This document shows, in pieces, positions 62,001 through 64,000 of a stretch of DNA of 64,000 nucleotides. The translations under genes were made by a program, and so were the position numbers. Within the stretch, counting starts at the first letter, position 1. Each line of letters begins with the position of its first letter. This DNA comes from Spisula solida (taxonomy: Eukaryota; Mollusca; Bivalvia; Venerida; Mactridae). Location of the stretch: assembly GCA_947247005.1 (NCBI GenBank), contig OX365955.1:21123322-21187321 (forward strand), given 5' to 3'. The notes below the pieces were generated by a model. The model did not search any database and was not told the DNA's origin. It was given only the letters and a program-made list of their open reading frames with translations.

Positions 62001-62284
62001 CCATTTATGCTGAATGTCTGTCTTGATGGATAGATGTAACAAAGTTTGCCCGGCTTGTACTCATTAACCATTGGTTGGATTTCAATGAATCTTCGCATCA
62101 AAAAACACTAGTACTAGTTGATATACCAGAATATTAAGATTAACATTTTATACTTCAGGCAACATTCTGTGGGTCAACATTGGGGAAAAAGAAGGGCTTT
62201 CATTTTACAACACGAGATTTTGAGCAGATGGGATACGATTTCTGTGATACTTTACTGGACTATTGTGACCCGGATGCTACAAAG
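10961..62284 (+). CDS. AGBL2: Cytosolic carboxypeptidase 2-like gene (overall span, 15 exons, incomplete at both ends)
   Basis: Joined exons: 10961-11015, 33667-33789, 47824-47891, 49160-49230, 49953-50035, 50686-50768, 54653-54789, 56607-56739, 57307-57428, 58022-58280, 58763-58873, 59767-59936, 60575-60734, 61472-61573, 62159-62284. They total 1803 bases, exactly 601 codons without a stop, and every junction is AG/GT with matching phase. Numbering from the first codon at 10961, the N-terminal beta-sandwich domain lies at about 180-375 and the M14 core from about 379. Zinc ligands are H390, E393 and H486; N449/R450 should bind the substrate carboxylate; E559 is the catalytic Glu. Known role of the family: CCP2/CCP3 shorten polyglutamate side chains on tubulin at axonemes and basal bodies; that role here is by homology. 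The sequence is nearer to vertebrate CCP2 than CCP3 as I remember them (for example [19 protein letters not shown]). The start codon of this form and the C-terminal exons are missing from the window. Confidence 0.93.
11016..13430. other. Intron sequence, nothing recognised
   Basis: First part of the 22.6-kb intron after 11015. Only short chance frames. No conserved motif. Confidence 0.4.
13431..13695. repeat. Dispersed repeat family G, copy 1
   Basis: About 260 bp matching 56304-56556: shared AGCACAGAGAATTTGAC, TGATCCTGACC, GCATCTTCGTGATACTTCCC and CAGCTGTTAAAT. The ends AATTTGAC and GTCAAATT are inverted, so it may be a short DNA transposon relic. Confidence 0.75.
13696..16529. other. Intron sequence, nothing firmly recognised
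   Basis: AT-rich. A tRNA-like box B (CCTGGTTCAAATC, near 14530) suggests a decayed SINE, but no box A could be placed with confidence. Confidence 0.35.
16530..18022. mobile_element. Older inverted-repeat element, split by a younger insertion
   Basis: The right end (GAGTAACGAAAAATCAAAG followed by AACTCTGGCC, to 18020) is the inverse of a left end broken in two: GGCCAGAGTTTTT before 16546 and TTTTTTGTTACTCCGACA after 17505. Removing 16546-17505 restores the left terminal repeat. Confidence 0.7.
16546..17505. repeat. Clam-type element with five about 161-bp internal repeats
   Basis: Opens with CGCCCGTTGAAAACGGGACG and TATTATGTGAACACC, a (GGGC)n tract, then five units starting GTCTGTACTCTAGCGCAAAC with GGCCTAGGCCTTATTGGGTT, the later ones diverged. 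Ends GACGGGCGTATTTTGTGACA and CACTCTTGTTT. The (G)CCCGT motifs at the two ends are inverted. Confidence 0.8.
18160..18475 (-). mobile_element. tRNA-derived SINE, minus strand
   Basis: The reverse complement begins GGACAAGACAGTTGGTCTAG with box A TGGTCTAGTGGT and a box-B-like GAGTTTGATCC about 45 bases on, followed by a body containing CGGATGAGACGTTAAGC and ACCGGGGGTGCTTCTGG (read on the minus strand). No stable cloverleaf, so not a working tRNA. Confidence 0.7.
18891..19161. mobile_element. MITE family D, copy 1 (CCACAGGTAACTGTA ends)
   Basis: Left CCAACCACAGGTAACTGTAG with CATTGA; right TCAATGATACATTTAACTG with TGATTCCAACC. A second copy with the same ends is at 61698, and a miniature one at 48393. 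Confidence 0.65.
19728..19893 (-). mobile_element. tRNA-derived SINE, minus strand
   Basis: The minus strand reads AGCCGCAGCGGTAGTACAGT with box A TAGTACAGTGGT and box B AGTTCGATTCC, spaced as in a tRNA. The body follows to the left (TTTTCCTCCGCATGTGGAG). Confidence 0.7.
20446..20667. mobile_element. Short DNA transposon with perfect TIRs and TTAA flanks
   Basis: 222 bp, ends GCCTAGGTCCCACTGAG and CTCAGTGGGACCTAGGC, perfect 17-bp inverted repeats, with TTAA immediately on both sides. A TTAA target duplication is the mark of piggyBac-type elements. Non-autonomous: no transposase. The perfect ends suggest recent insertion. Confidence 0.8.
21057..21200. repeat. Three exact-length 48-bp tandem copies
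   Basis: Unit contains GTAGAAAGTTTTGTGGGACC and CCACTGCCAGGACCTC. The three copies differ at one or two positions only. Being a multiple of three it leaves frames open on both strands, but nothing suggests coding. Confidence 0.9.
21205..23273. other. Intron, probably promoter and 5' UTR of alternative exon A at its end
   Basis: No conserved frame. If 23274 is a first exon, its promoter and leader lie here; I see no clear TATA box at a convincing distance. Confidence 0.35.
23274..23475 (+). CDS. AGBL2: CCP2-like gene, alternative first coding exon A
   Basis: ATG at 23274 opens 67 codons plus one base, ending at donor gtaagt. A TGA lies in frame 15 bases upstream, so the ATG is a genuine start rather than an internal exon. 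The product begins [10 protein letters not shown], is polar with a proline patch (KLPPLACAQ), and ends in [13 protein letters not shown]. The phase-1 end joins in frame to the exon at 33667 (giving [10 protein letters not shown]) and could equally join 47824. It shares LDxLAFxE with the next alternative exon, which hints at an old duplication or a conserved leader motif. No known domain recognised. A minisatellite starts within ten bases of the donor. Confidence 0.72.
23478..23966. repeat. 30-bp minisatellite directly after the donor of alternative exon A
   Basis: About sixteen units of AACTTTCAGTGTCCATTTTT plus TGTGAGGCTA, starting within ten bases of the donor. Each unit has an acceptor-like TTTCAG and a donor-like TGTGAGG 16-18 bases later. 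The 30-bp period keeps one frame open for 121 codons (repeating [10 protein letters not shown]), which I regard as a by-product. Confidence 0.92.
23967..26117. other. Intron with one dispersed repeat
   Basis: 24562-24750 is a second copy of the repeat at 3268 (GTCCTGTCTGTTTGTCCGTC, TTTCAAAGTCCATCAAGGCA). Nothing else recognised. Confidence 0.5.
26118..26456 (+). mobile_element. tRNA-derived SINE, plus strand
   Basis: Head GCGTTGGCCTAGAGGTAGGG (box A) and TTGGTTTCGATCCC (box B), then a body with CTCCCCAGGGAGACAGACTC and GTAGCCCAATGACCTGG. The layout matches bivalve SINEs; the exact family is not assigned. Confidence 0.75.
27637..27757 (+). CDS. AGBL2: CCP2-like gene, alternative first coding exon B
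   Basis: ATG at 27637 is preceded by an in-frame TAG nine bases upstream (TAG ACG AGG ATG). The exon encodes 40 codons plus one base and ends at donor gtaagt, phase 1, so it splices in frame into 33667. The product starts [17 protein letters not shown] and is strongly basic and Arg-rich ([14 protein letters not shown]), then Ser/Thr-rich. It shares LDxLAFxE with exon A. An Arg-rich leader could bind acidic tubulin tails or act in localisation, but that is inference. A nested inverted-repeat element sits 80 bases downstream. Confidence 0.7.
27839..28300. mobile_element. MITE family A, copy 2, carrying a nested element
   Basis: Outer ends GGGTACCGTTTTATCAAAGC and GCTTTGATAATACAGTACCC. The interior is interrupted at 27964-28186 by an element of family B. 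Subtracting it leaves about 240 bp, close to the uninterrupted copies of family A. Confidence 0.85.
27964..28186. mobile_element. MITE family B, copy 1, inserted in family A
   Basis: Ends TATAGTCCAGTCAGGAT and ATCCTAATTGGACTATA. Interior CAGTGACGCAGCGGTCGAGT and GGTGTAAAACCAATTATAAA are shared with 33340-33528 and, inverted, 45749-45955. Confidence 0.85.
28310..30210. other. Intron with one weak dispersed repeat
   Basis: 29313-29490 (GGGGCTGTTATAAGGCCCC, AATCTTTAAAATCATGCA, GTTACCAAAATAC) resembles 34409-34580. Otherwise nothing recognised. Confidence 0.45.
30211..30590. repeat. Clam-type AGCTCACC repeat, copy 2, with internal duplication
   Basis: Starts TTTTAGCTCACCTGTCACAA and GTGAGCTTTTGTGATCACC. 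Two units of about 125 bp each carry ATGAAACTTGGTCACAATGA, TCATCTCAACAAAATCTAGG and ACTAGGTCACAAGGTC variants. Confidence 0.8.
30924..31170. mobile_element. Palindromic element family F, copy 2, in a tRNA-like SINE
   Basis: Left TTGCCTAACTAAGGCAC and right CGCTTCAGCTTGGCACC, with GCTACCGAGCGCT-like and GAGCGCTC motifs inside. It interrupts a tRNA-like head: GGGTTGCATGGTGGTTGAGC and GAGGTCCCTGGAGCCC lie before it, while a box-B-like TTGGTTCAAATCTC follows. Confidence 0.5.
31505..31590 (+). mobile_element. tRNA-like SINE head, plus strand
   Basis: GGCAGCCAGCTAACTCAGAC GTAGAGCATT resembles a tRNA 5' half with box A, and CCCCAGGTTCATGGCCC a box B. No full cloverleaf can be drawn with confidence. 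Confidence 0.5.
31591..32810. other. Intron, nothing recognised
   Basis: AT-rich, with a short TATC run near 32241. Confidence 0.4.
32811..33182. repeat. Recent 186-bp tandem duplication
   Basis: Two head-to-tail copies beginning CTGTCTCTATGTT and ending TGGTTTCAGGTGGTGT, nearly identical over the whole unit. Each copy carries GTTTTCAG-like acceptor sequence (ATGGTTTCAG|GTGGTG), but no coding potential was found. Confidence 0.92.
33340..33528. mobile_element. MITE family B, copy 2
   Basis: Ends TATAGTCCAGTCAGGGTAA and GATCCTAACTGGATTATA; interior GTGACGCAGCGGTCGGGTCC as in the nested copy at 27964. About 140 bases upstream of the Ser/Asp-rich exon. Confidence 0.85.
33667..33789 (+). CDS. 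AGBL2: CCP2-like gene, Ser/Asp-rich exon
   Basis: Acceptor ttctttcag, donor gtaaca; 123 bases, phase 1 in and phase 1 out, so the exon can be skipped without shifting frame. It encodes [20 protein letters not shown] and then an acidic serine run, [15 protein letters not shown]. The S-[DE]-x-[DE] pattern is typical of casein kinase 2 sites (inference). It accepts the upstream phase-1 exons at 10961, 23274 and 27637 and continues into 47824, where the junction codon is GAC. Confidence 0.87.
33790..36314. other. Intron, one weak repeat copy
   Basis: 34409-34580 resembles 29313-29490. No exon-like conserved frame. Confidence 0.4.
36315..36530. repeat. Dispersed repeat with CTCCCAC/GTGGGGGAG hairpin, copy 1
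   Basis: TTTCTCCCACAAATAGTGGG GGAG hairpin, then GTCTGCATGTCTGTC and GATTTCAATGAAACTTCACA TGAATG. Related copies at 59518 and 61993. Confidence 0.55.
37562..37870. mobile_element. Inverted-repeat element family E, copy 1 (TACTGTAAAC ends)
   Basis: Left TACTGTAAAGCGACAAATTA and right ATTAGTTTGTTTACAGTA. The TA at each end could be a target duplication. A second copy is at 53369. Confidence 0.6.
37964..38114. repeat. Large near-perfect fold-back (CACGAGTGGCGTAGCCACG)
   Basis: Arms of about 70 bp: TTTGTTGATTTTGGTGTAAG on the left against TTTCACCAAAAATCAACAAA on the right, meeting at TTTTCACGAGTGGCGTAGCC ACGAGTGAAA. Same core is familiar from molluscan genomes (memory). Confidence 0.85.
38642..38822 (-). 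mobile_element. tRNA-derived SINE family S1, copy 1, minus strand
   Basis: The minus strand carries box A TAGCTCAATGGT and box B GGTTCAAATCC, both consensus matches at tRNA spacing, then GCCATATTTCAGCTGAAAGC. Family-mate at 63310. Confidence 0.8.
38830..41916. other. Intron, probably promoter of alternative exon C at its end
   Basis: No conserved frame. Near 38855 a TTTTGTCTGTCAATCCGTC motif marks a decayed clam-type repeat. A short palindromic pair AAGTGGCTGTTTAA / AAACAGCCACTT lies at 40240-40290. Confidence 0.4.
41917..42277 (+). CDS. AGBL2: CCP2-like gene, long alternative first coding exon C
   Basis: ATG at 41917 follows an in-frame TAA (TAA AAA ATG). The exon encodes 120 codons plus one base and ends at donor gtaaat, phase 1. 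Spliced to 47824 the junction codon is GAC and the frame stays open through all catalytic exons (662 codons in total). The product is highly charged: an acidic stretch (about residues 17-45), a basic stretch with [18 protein letters not shown] (about 68-88), then [18 protein letters not shown] and NDLEFYKNA. The acidic SDD patch followed by a W/F-FV motif recalls the N-terminus of vertebrate CCP3; this is a memory-based comparison and weak. Such an isoform would bypass exons 10961 to 33789. Confidence 0.78.
42636..42730. repeat. Fold-back with perfect 24-bp arms
   Basis: TTGTCGGTGAATAAAACACA GGCA on the left and its exact reverse complement on the right, with ACTCGT and ACGAGT pairing further in. 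It lies 360 bases into the intron after alternative exon C. Confidence 0.85.
43636..43905. repeat. 18-bp minisatellite (CCTCAAATAGGATAGATC)
   Basis: About fifteen copies, with variants TATATC and GTTGAATC. No coding or hairpin signal. Confidence 0.92.
43910..45095. other. Intron, nothing recognised
   Basis: AT-rich, without exon-like conservation. Confidence 0.4.
45283..45297. promoter_or_regulatory. Perfect AGGTCA-CTG-TGACCT palindrome (repeat-borne), copy 1
   Basis: AGGTCACTGTGACCT matches the oestrogen-response-element consensus. It overlaps TCAAGGTCA, the monomer site of ERR-type receptors, and is preceded by a direct repeat AGGTCAAAGGTCA. Binding is inference; the motif match is direct. 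Confidence 0.45.
45438..45452. promoter_or_regulatory. Perfect AGGTCA-CTG-TGACCT palindrome (repeat-borne), copy 2
   Basis: Same motif in the second unit of the repeat, 155 bases from the first, again with TCAAGGTCA overlapping. Confidence 0.45.
45749..45955. mobile_element. MITE family B, copy 3 (inverted)
   Basis: TATAATCCAGTTGGGATCC at the left and CTTACCCTGACTGGACTATA at the right; interior GTGACAGTGACGTTGCCG and GGTTTAACACTAATAGTGGA are the inverse of the other copies. Confidence 0.85.
46462..46582. repeat. 61-bp tandem duplication
   Basis: Two copies of TTGTCTTACATGATAGTAGG CCTATAATG with GCACTTAAAACTTTAGCACT, differing at two positions. Confidence 0.9.
46590..47019. other. Intron, nothing recognised
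   Basis: AT-rich, no repeat or exon-like frame. Confidence 0.4.
47020..47540. repeat. Minisatellite, about 60-bp units (GCATGGTATGGTACAGGG)
   Basis: Eight or nine units with GGTCAATGTTGATGTATTGC, ATGGTATGGTACAGGGTTTA and TAAAGTGGAATTG, of variable length. It ends about 280 bases before the exon at 47824. Confidence 0.85.
47824..47891 (+). CDS. AGBL2: CCP2-like gene exon (pre-N-domain)
   Basis: Acceptor tgtatattttcag, donor gtaagt; 68 bases, phase 1 in, phase 0 out. Encodes (D)[19 protein letters not shown] then GKA. It is the first exon shared by every isoform proposed here. The intron before it contains a long minisatellite (47.0-47.5 kb), and an inverted-repeat element follows the donor by about 60 bases. 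Confidence 0.88.
47954..48168. mobile_element. MITE family A, copy 3
   Basis: Ends GGGTACTGTTCTATCAAAGC and GCTTTGATAAAACAGTACC, interior AACTATGAAGTGTGGTA. Lies about 60 bases after the donor at 47891. Confidence 0.85.
48170..49159. other. Intron with a small inverted repeat
   Basis: 48393-48432 is CCCACAGGTAACTGTATCAT next to its inverse ATGATACAGATACCTGTG, a collapsed copy of family D. Nothing else recognised. Confidence 0.5.
49160..49230 (+). CDS. AGBL2: CCP2-like gene exon (pre-N-domain)
   Basis: Acceptor ttataatttcag, donor gtatat; 71 bases, phase 0 in, phase 2 out. Encodes [20 protein letters not shown] and AAR, with the junction Trp. This matches the proline-rich linker (LREPRxLF...RWP) that precedes the N-domain in vertebrate CCP2/3. 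Confidence 0.88.
49953..50035 (+). CDS. AGBL2: CCP2-like gene exon
   Basis: Acceptor gttgtttcag, donor gtaagt; 83 bases, phase 2 in, phase 1 out. Encodes (W)[18 protein letters not shown] then [10 protein letters not shown]. It corresponds to the WPxxxxVIxExIxHIxWxPxxPExxY block of vertebrate CCP2/3. Confidence 0.9.
50132..50268. mobile_element. Inverted-repeat element family C, copy 3 (short)
   Basis: GGCCCCGATCTAAG at the left, TTGAGATGCTTCAGGAGATC then GGGACC at the right, with AATTGGAGTTGAGATTTC inside as in copy 2. Confidence 0.6.
50686..50768 (+). CDS. AGBL2: CCP2-like gene exon
   Basis: Acceptor tctgttgacag, donor gtaagt; 83 bases, phase 1 in, phase 0 out. Encodes [20 protein letters not shown] then YEPRST and F, matching the variable stretch before SRVGG in the vertebrate proteins (VGE..GxVVY). 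Confidence 0.87.
50839..50982. repeat. Fold-back element family H, copy 1
   Basis: Left TATCCACGGTATGAATCCCG ATACAC pairs with right GTGTATCGGGATTCATACTG TGATA. It starts 70 bases after the donor at 50768. A diverged relative is at 52126-52262 (AAGTAATCCCAAAACATCAC / GTGAGTTGGATTACTTATG). Confidence 0.8.
51333..51545. repeat. Dispersed repeat family I, intact copy
   Basis: GTCACTTGTATACAAACATT GCAATATCATAACATTG at the left; AGAAATTGCAATGTTTATAT at the right. Serves as the uninterrupted reference for the split copy at 54856-56035. Confidence 0.8.
51775..52015. mobile_element. MITE family A, copy 4
   Basis: GGGTGTACTGTTTTATCAAAGC-type left end and CTTTTGATAAAACAGTACCC right end. Confidence 0.85.
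52265..53368. other. Intron, nothing recognised
   Basis: AT-rich, with a G9 run near 52892 and an (ATT)n run near 53133. Confidence 0.4.
53369..53536. mobile_element. Inverted-repeat element family E, copy 2
   Basis: ATACTATAAACCAATTTACT at the left and AATAATTTCTTGGTTTACAG TA at the right; ACTCGCGAAGTTCGCGAAAT palindromic sequence inside. Confidence 0.65.
53540..54652. other. Intron, nothing recognised
   Basis: AT-rich, with a partial repeat of CTTGTATGACTTATTGTGAT / TGTACGCCTTATTGTGAT near 54422-54522. Confidence 0.4.
54653..54789 (+). CDS. AGBL2: CCP2-like gene exon, start of N-domain
   Basis: Acceptor attatatttcag, donor gtgagt; 137 bases, phase 0 in, phase 2 out. Encodes [14 protein letters not shown] and then [25 protein letters not shown] and [12 protein letters not shown] are hallmark strings of CCP2/CCP3 and open the conserved beta-sandwich N-domain found only in cytosolic carboxypeptidases. 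Confidence 0.95.
54856..56035. repeat. Dispersed repeat family I, split by a transposon
   Basis: Left part GTCACTTGTATACAAACATT GCAATATC ends at about 54983; right part GAAATTGCAGTGTTTATGC resumes at about 55936. The two halves together match 51333-51545. Confidence 0.8.
54984..55935. mobile_element. Non-autonomous pogo/Tigger-like DNA transposon with TA target duplication
   Basis: 952 bp. Ends CAGTATAACCTCC and GGAGGTTATACTG, inverted and flanked by TA on both sides. Subterminal CACCTC-GAGAAGCGACA and CACCTCCGCAGAGCGGCA blocks repeat the motif CCGNAGAGCGAC. CAGTATAACCTC-type ends with TA duplication are typical of the pogo/Tigger group (knowledge). No transposase frame is seen, so it must have been mobilised in trans. 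Confidence 0.82.
56304..56556. repeat. Dispersed repeat family G, copy 2
   Basis: Matches 13431-13695, lacking a few short blocks. Ends 50 bases before the exon at 56607. Confidence 0.75.
56607..56739 (+). CDS. AGBL2: CCP2-like gene exon, N-domain
   Basis: Acceptor tttattttcacag, donor gtacgt; 133 bases, phase 2 in, phase 0 out. Encodes [38 protein letters not shown] and [19 protein letters not shown] and YRFSIVNF are strongly conserved N-domain signatures of the family. Confidence 0.95.
57073..57335. repeat. Six tandem 44-bp copies of a splice acceptor plus exon start
   Basis: Unit: ATGTATTTCTATTTTAG followed by CCTGATAGTTTATACAATTA TGGTATG. AG/CC boundaries fall at 57087, 57131, 57175, 57219, 57263 and 57307. 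The last is the true exon start; its copy has ACGG and then continues into coding sequence. The first unit has CTTTAG. Confidence 0.95.
57307..57428 (+). CDS. AGBL2: CCP2-like gene exon, N-domain; acceptor is the last of six tandem copies
   Basis: Acceptor ttctattttag, donor gtaagt; 122 bases, phase 0 in, phase 2 out. Encodes [39 protein letters not shown] and I, the family block KPxSLYxxGMKPLLYS...GWxRxGxxIKYYxNN. The first 29 bases of the exon together with the end of the intron form a 44-bp unit repeated five more times upstream. Only the acceptor at 57307 gives an open frame. Confidence 0.94.
57574..57645. repeat. Perfect 27-bp hairpin in an intron
   Basis: AGGGCTTAGTGCAAAACAGT TGTAACT and its exact reverse complement separated by 18 bases. 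The pre-mRNA would form a long perfect stem; whether anything processes it is unknown. Confidence 0.9.
58022..58280 (+). CDS. AGBL2: CCP2-like gene exon, end of N-domain
   Basis: Acceptor tactttgacag, donor gtaagt; 259 bases, the longest of the shared exons, phase 2 in, phase 0 out. Encodes [60 protein letters not shown] and [14 protein letters not shown]. It ends the N-domain and enters the first strand of the M14 fold ([14 protein letters not shown]). Confidence 0.95.
58325..58400. repeat. Fragment of clam-type CATCTTTGATGAGG repeat
   Basis: CCCCATCTTTGATGAGGGAG and AGGGGGTAT as at 45098, preceded by a C-run. Truncated. Confidence 0.6.
58763..58873 (+). CDS. AGBL2: CCP2-like gene exon with zinc-binding HPGE
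   Basis: Acceptor ttgtgtttacag, donor gtatgt; 111 bases, phase 0 on both sides. Encodes [20 protein letters not shown] then [18 protein letters not shown]390 and E393 of HPGES are the first two zinc ligands of the M14 site; both are intact. Confidence 0.96.
59518..59680. repeat. Dispersed repeat with CTCCCAC hairpin, copy 2
   Basis: TATGTCTCCCACATATACCA GTAGTGGAGGAGACATA hairpin, then GATCTCTATGAAACTTCGCA TGAATT. It runs to within 90 bases of the exon at 59767. Confidence 0.6.
59767..59936 (+). CDS. AGBL2: CCP2-like gene exon with substrate-binding Asn-Arg
   Basis: Acceptor ttgttttcag, donor gtatgt; 170 bases, phase 0 in, phase 2 out. Encodes [40 protein letters not shown] and [38 protein letters not shown] is the signature of all cytosolic carboxypeptidases; N449 and R450 of DLNRNY are expected to hold the substrate's terminal carboxylate. 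Confidence 0.96.
60575..60734 (+). CDS. AGBL2: CCP2-like gene exon with third zinc ligand (DLHGHS)
   Basis: Acceptor aaactaatttcag, donor gttggt; 160 bases, phase 2 in, phase 0 out. Encodes [40 protein letters not shown] and [14 protein letters not shown]486 of DLHGHS is the third zinc ligand. The donor is weaker than its neighbours (no A at +3). Confidence 0.95.
61160..61490. repeat. Tandem 30-36-bp repeat containing duplicated splice acceptors
   Basis: Unit TTTCATTTTGATGTTTGTAT GATATTCTACTTTCAG. Usable AG/TTTCA boundaries at 61196, 61232 (TTTTAG), 61268, 61334, 61436 and 61472; one copy has lost the AG (TTTAAG near 61368). The last is the exon start. Confidence 0.94.
61472..61573 (+). CDS. 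AGBL2: CCP2-like gene exon ending in the catalytic Glu; acceptor is tandemly duplicated
   Basis: Acceptor ttctactttcag, donor gtacac; 102 bases, phase 0 on both sides. Encodes [20 protein letters not shown] and [15 protein letters not shown]559, the last codon, is the catalytic general base of M14 enzymes. The acceptor and the first codons (FHFD) lie in a 36-bp tandem repeat; using the copy at 61436 would insert twelve codons in frame ([12 protein letters not shown]). Confidence 0.95.
61698..61830. mobile_element. MITE family D, copy 2
   Basis: CATTAACCACAGGTAACTGT ATCATTGA at the left; TCAATGATACATTTACCTGT GGCGTTAA at the right. Only 125 bases after the donor at 61573. Confidence 0.75.
61993..62115. 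repeat. Dispersed repeat with CTCCCA start, copy 3
   Basis: TTATGTCTCCCATTTATGC, then GGTTGGATTTCAATGAATCT TCGCAT as in the copies at 36315 and 59518. Ends about 40 bases before the last exon. Confidence 0.5.
62159..62284 (+). CDS. AGBL2: CCP2-like gene exon, last catalytic-core exon seen
   Basis: Acceptor ttatacttcag, donor gtatac; 126 bases, phase 0 on both sides. Encodes [40 protein letters not shown] and [10 protein letters not shown] and [15 protein letters not shown] are CCP2/3 hallmarks. The protein must continue (the family goes on with a helix and a basic tail), but I found no convincing next exon before 64000. Confidence 0.95.
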
Positions 62285-63309
62285 GTATACTACAGTTTGA
62301 TTAATGTACCCTTATTCTCGGTGCAGTGATTTAGTTTGAAATCATTTGTTTCATTTTAAAACATCTTTAACCAGGTTTTCTTATGGTGAAATTGACTTTT
62401 AACATTTTTGTGTAAACGCCCCCTCTCAAAAAGTATTTGTACCTGGTATTAAAAATTAGAGCCATATAACTGAATTGGGAATGAGAAGTTGTGAGCAGCT
62501 AGAGTTTTGTTTATGTTGGAATTCATTTACAGCAGAGTTATGGCCCTTGTATGAGAATCTGGTTTCATTAAATTTTCATCTTTGTGCTTTTCTTTGAAGA
62601 TATATTAAAATCATTATTAATCAGTAATTGTATTCATGTGTTTGTTTTGTTAATACAAATTACTTGTACTTATTTTCTGATAAATCCATTTCTCATCATT
62701 CATCCACATTAACTAATAATTTCATATCAGGTAACCCATCTTCTTTTATGACATAGCCACTGTGCCTATCTTATATCTTGGGAAAGGAGAATTTTATTTT
62801 TTCGTTTAACTGAGACAGTCATAGTGAGTGGCTACTCAGTTTTATCCCTGCCTAATTGGCTAATGACCTCCAGCTTAGGAGAAAGGGATGGTGGGGGGGG
62901 GGAGTGAATTAATGTATTTATGGAGTAAATGGTTAATGTGTATTAAATCTAACGGGGGGGGGGGGCATTAAATTACAACTTATTAAGCTACAATCTTCTC
63001 TTACCGGTATTTAATCATTCAAGGATTTTGGGCACAACTGTAATAACTCATTACTAGCGAATTGAAAGTTAATATAGTTGTGCAACAAATCTTTGATATA
63101 TTATGCTCAGTTTTGTTTATCCAGCAGTGTGTTTATTTCAAGTGTATTTCCACCGGTATTTGGCAGCAATCGACTAACTATTTTATATTCATTGTAACTT
63201 TAAAATGAGAAGCTTTACTACCTTAGTAGGAAATATGTGCAAATTGTTGGGCATTTTCCAGTTTATTGATATTGCACCGACTTTGGAGAGCATACAATGG
63301 CTCTACCTT
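62285..63309. other. Intron after the last visible exon, nothing recognised
   Basis: No exon matching the next CCP2 block was found. Contains two G-runs near 62893 and 62954. Confidence 0.5.
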
Positions 63310-63452
63310 AAATGCCGAACAAAGCCTTTATTTGCCAGTCAGCTTTCAGTTAAAGCATGGTGGGCATATGTGTGTGCCTCCACCCGTATTTGAACCCGGG
63401 TCGCCAGATTAGACTAAAAGCACTCTAACCATTGAGCTACAAAGTCACATAA
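63310..63452 (-). mobile_element. tRNA-derived SINE family S1, copy 2, minus strand
   Basis: Same head as 38642-38822: box A TAGCTCAATGGT and GGTTCAAATAC as box B, with shared CCTTTATTTGCCAGTCAGCT and TTTCAGTTAAAGCATGG on the plus strand. Confidence 0.8.
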
Positions 63453-63646
63453 ATCTTCATGCTATCATGTTGCTGTTACATTATTTTCATATATATTTTT
63501 GGAGGTCAAAGATATCCTGAACAATTTAGATTCCATGGTAATTATTACTGTATCACTTATATAAGTGATTTGATTTACTCGTGCACTAACCTCATGTTTA
63601 CAACATTTCATACCTAACACCATTAAATGTTGCATTCACTCACACC

Positions 63647-63891
63647 AGGGTACTATTTTATCAAAGCACTTAAAGAAATAATAAACTTAGGCTCAAATTT
63701 GAATTCTTTATAGTTATTTAACTGGTTCTTTTATAGGTAAAGGGATATGCAATATTAAAAGTGATTCAGTTAATGATCCCTTACGCACAATCTTTGTCCC
63801 CGATTTGTAGTTTTTAAAAGCATTCTGAGCAATTTAAATTTGAGCGCAAGTTTAAGGTTTTTTGTAAGTGCTTTAATAAAACAGACCCAGT
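63647..63891. mobile_element. MITE family A, copy 5
   Basis: GGGTACTATTTTATCAAAGC and GCTTTAATAAAACAGACCC ends; interior GTGATTCAGTTAATGATCCC as in copies 1 and 3. Confidence 0.8.
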
Positions 63892-64000
63892 ATTCTAGGA
63901 TTTACCTTTCCAAAACAATGTACAATGCCCTTGTACTCAAGGCCCTTTTTTTCCGAAAATGCTTTGAATATTGAATGACAATAATGGCAATTTATTATCT

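Overview
This is a eukaryotic, AT-rich, intron-dominated window. I read it as genomic DNA of a bivalve mollusc, probably a heterodont clam. That inference rests on the repeats: elements starting TTTTAGCTCACCTGTCAC, elements with CATCTTTGATGAGGGGGTAT followed by CTGTCTGTCTGTC, and GGACGTATTATGTGAACACC with GGCGGG runs, all of which I know from clam genomes.

I can support one protein-coding gene, on the + strand and filling most of the window: a cytosolic carboxypeptidase of the CCP2/AGBL2 type (M14 metallopeptidase, tubulin deglutamylase family). Fifteen coding exons from 10961 to 62284 join through canonical GT/AG sites into one open frame of 601 codons. It carries the CCP N-domain and nearly the whole M14 core: zinc ligands in HPGE and DLHGHS, the substrate-binding DLNRNY, and the catalytic Glu of NSYTME. 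The start of the canonical form lies upstream or is a tiny exon (one weak candidate near 7167). The C-terminal exons lie beyond 64000.

Three more exons, at 23274, 27637 and 41917, each begin with an ATG behind a close in-frame stop and end in a phase-1 donor. They look like alternative first exons, replacing the CCP2-like N-terminus with different leaders, one of them long and acidic.

Layout: 1-10960 is upstream DNA or 5' intron with repeats and a large minisatellite (4.9-5.5 kb). 10961-33666 holds the first conserved exon, two alternative first exons and many short inverted-repeat elements. 33667-47823 holds a Ser/Asp-rich exon and the long alternative first exon. 47824-62284 holds the dense catalytic exons. 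62285-64000 is intron.

The most unusual structure is at exon edges. The 3' splice site plus exon start is tandemly repeated in front of two exons: six copies of 44 bp before 57307, and 36-bp units before 61472. A 30-bp minisatellite made of AG...GTGAG units directly follows the donor of the 23274 exon. The introns also carry several nested transposon insertions, where a younger element splits an older one cleanly enough to date them relative to each other. No second gene, true tRNA, rRNA or CRISPR was found.
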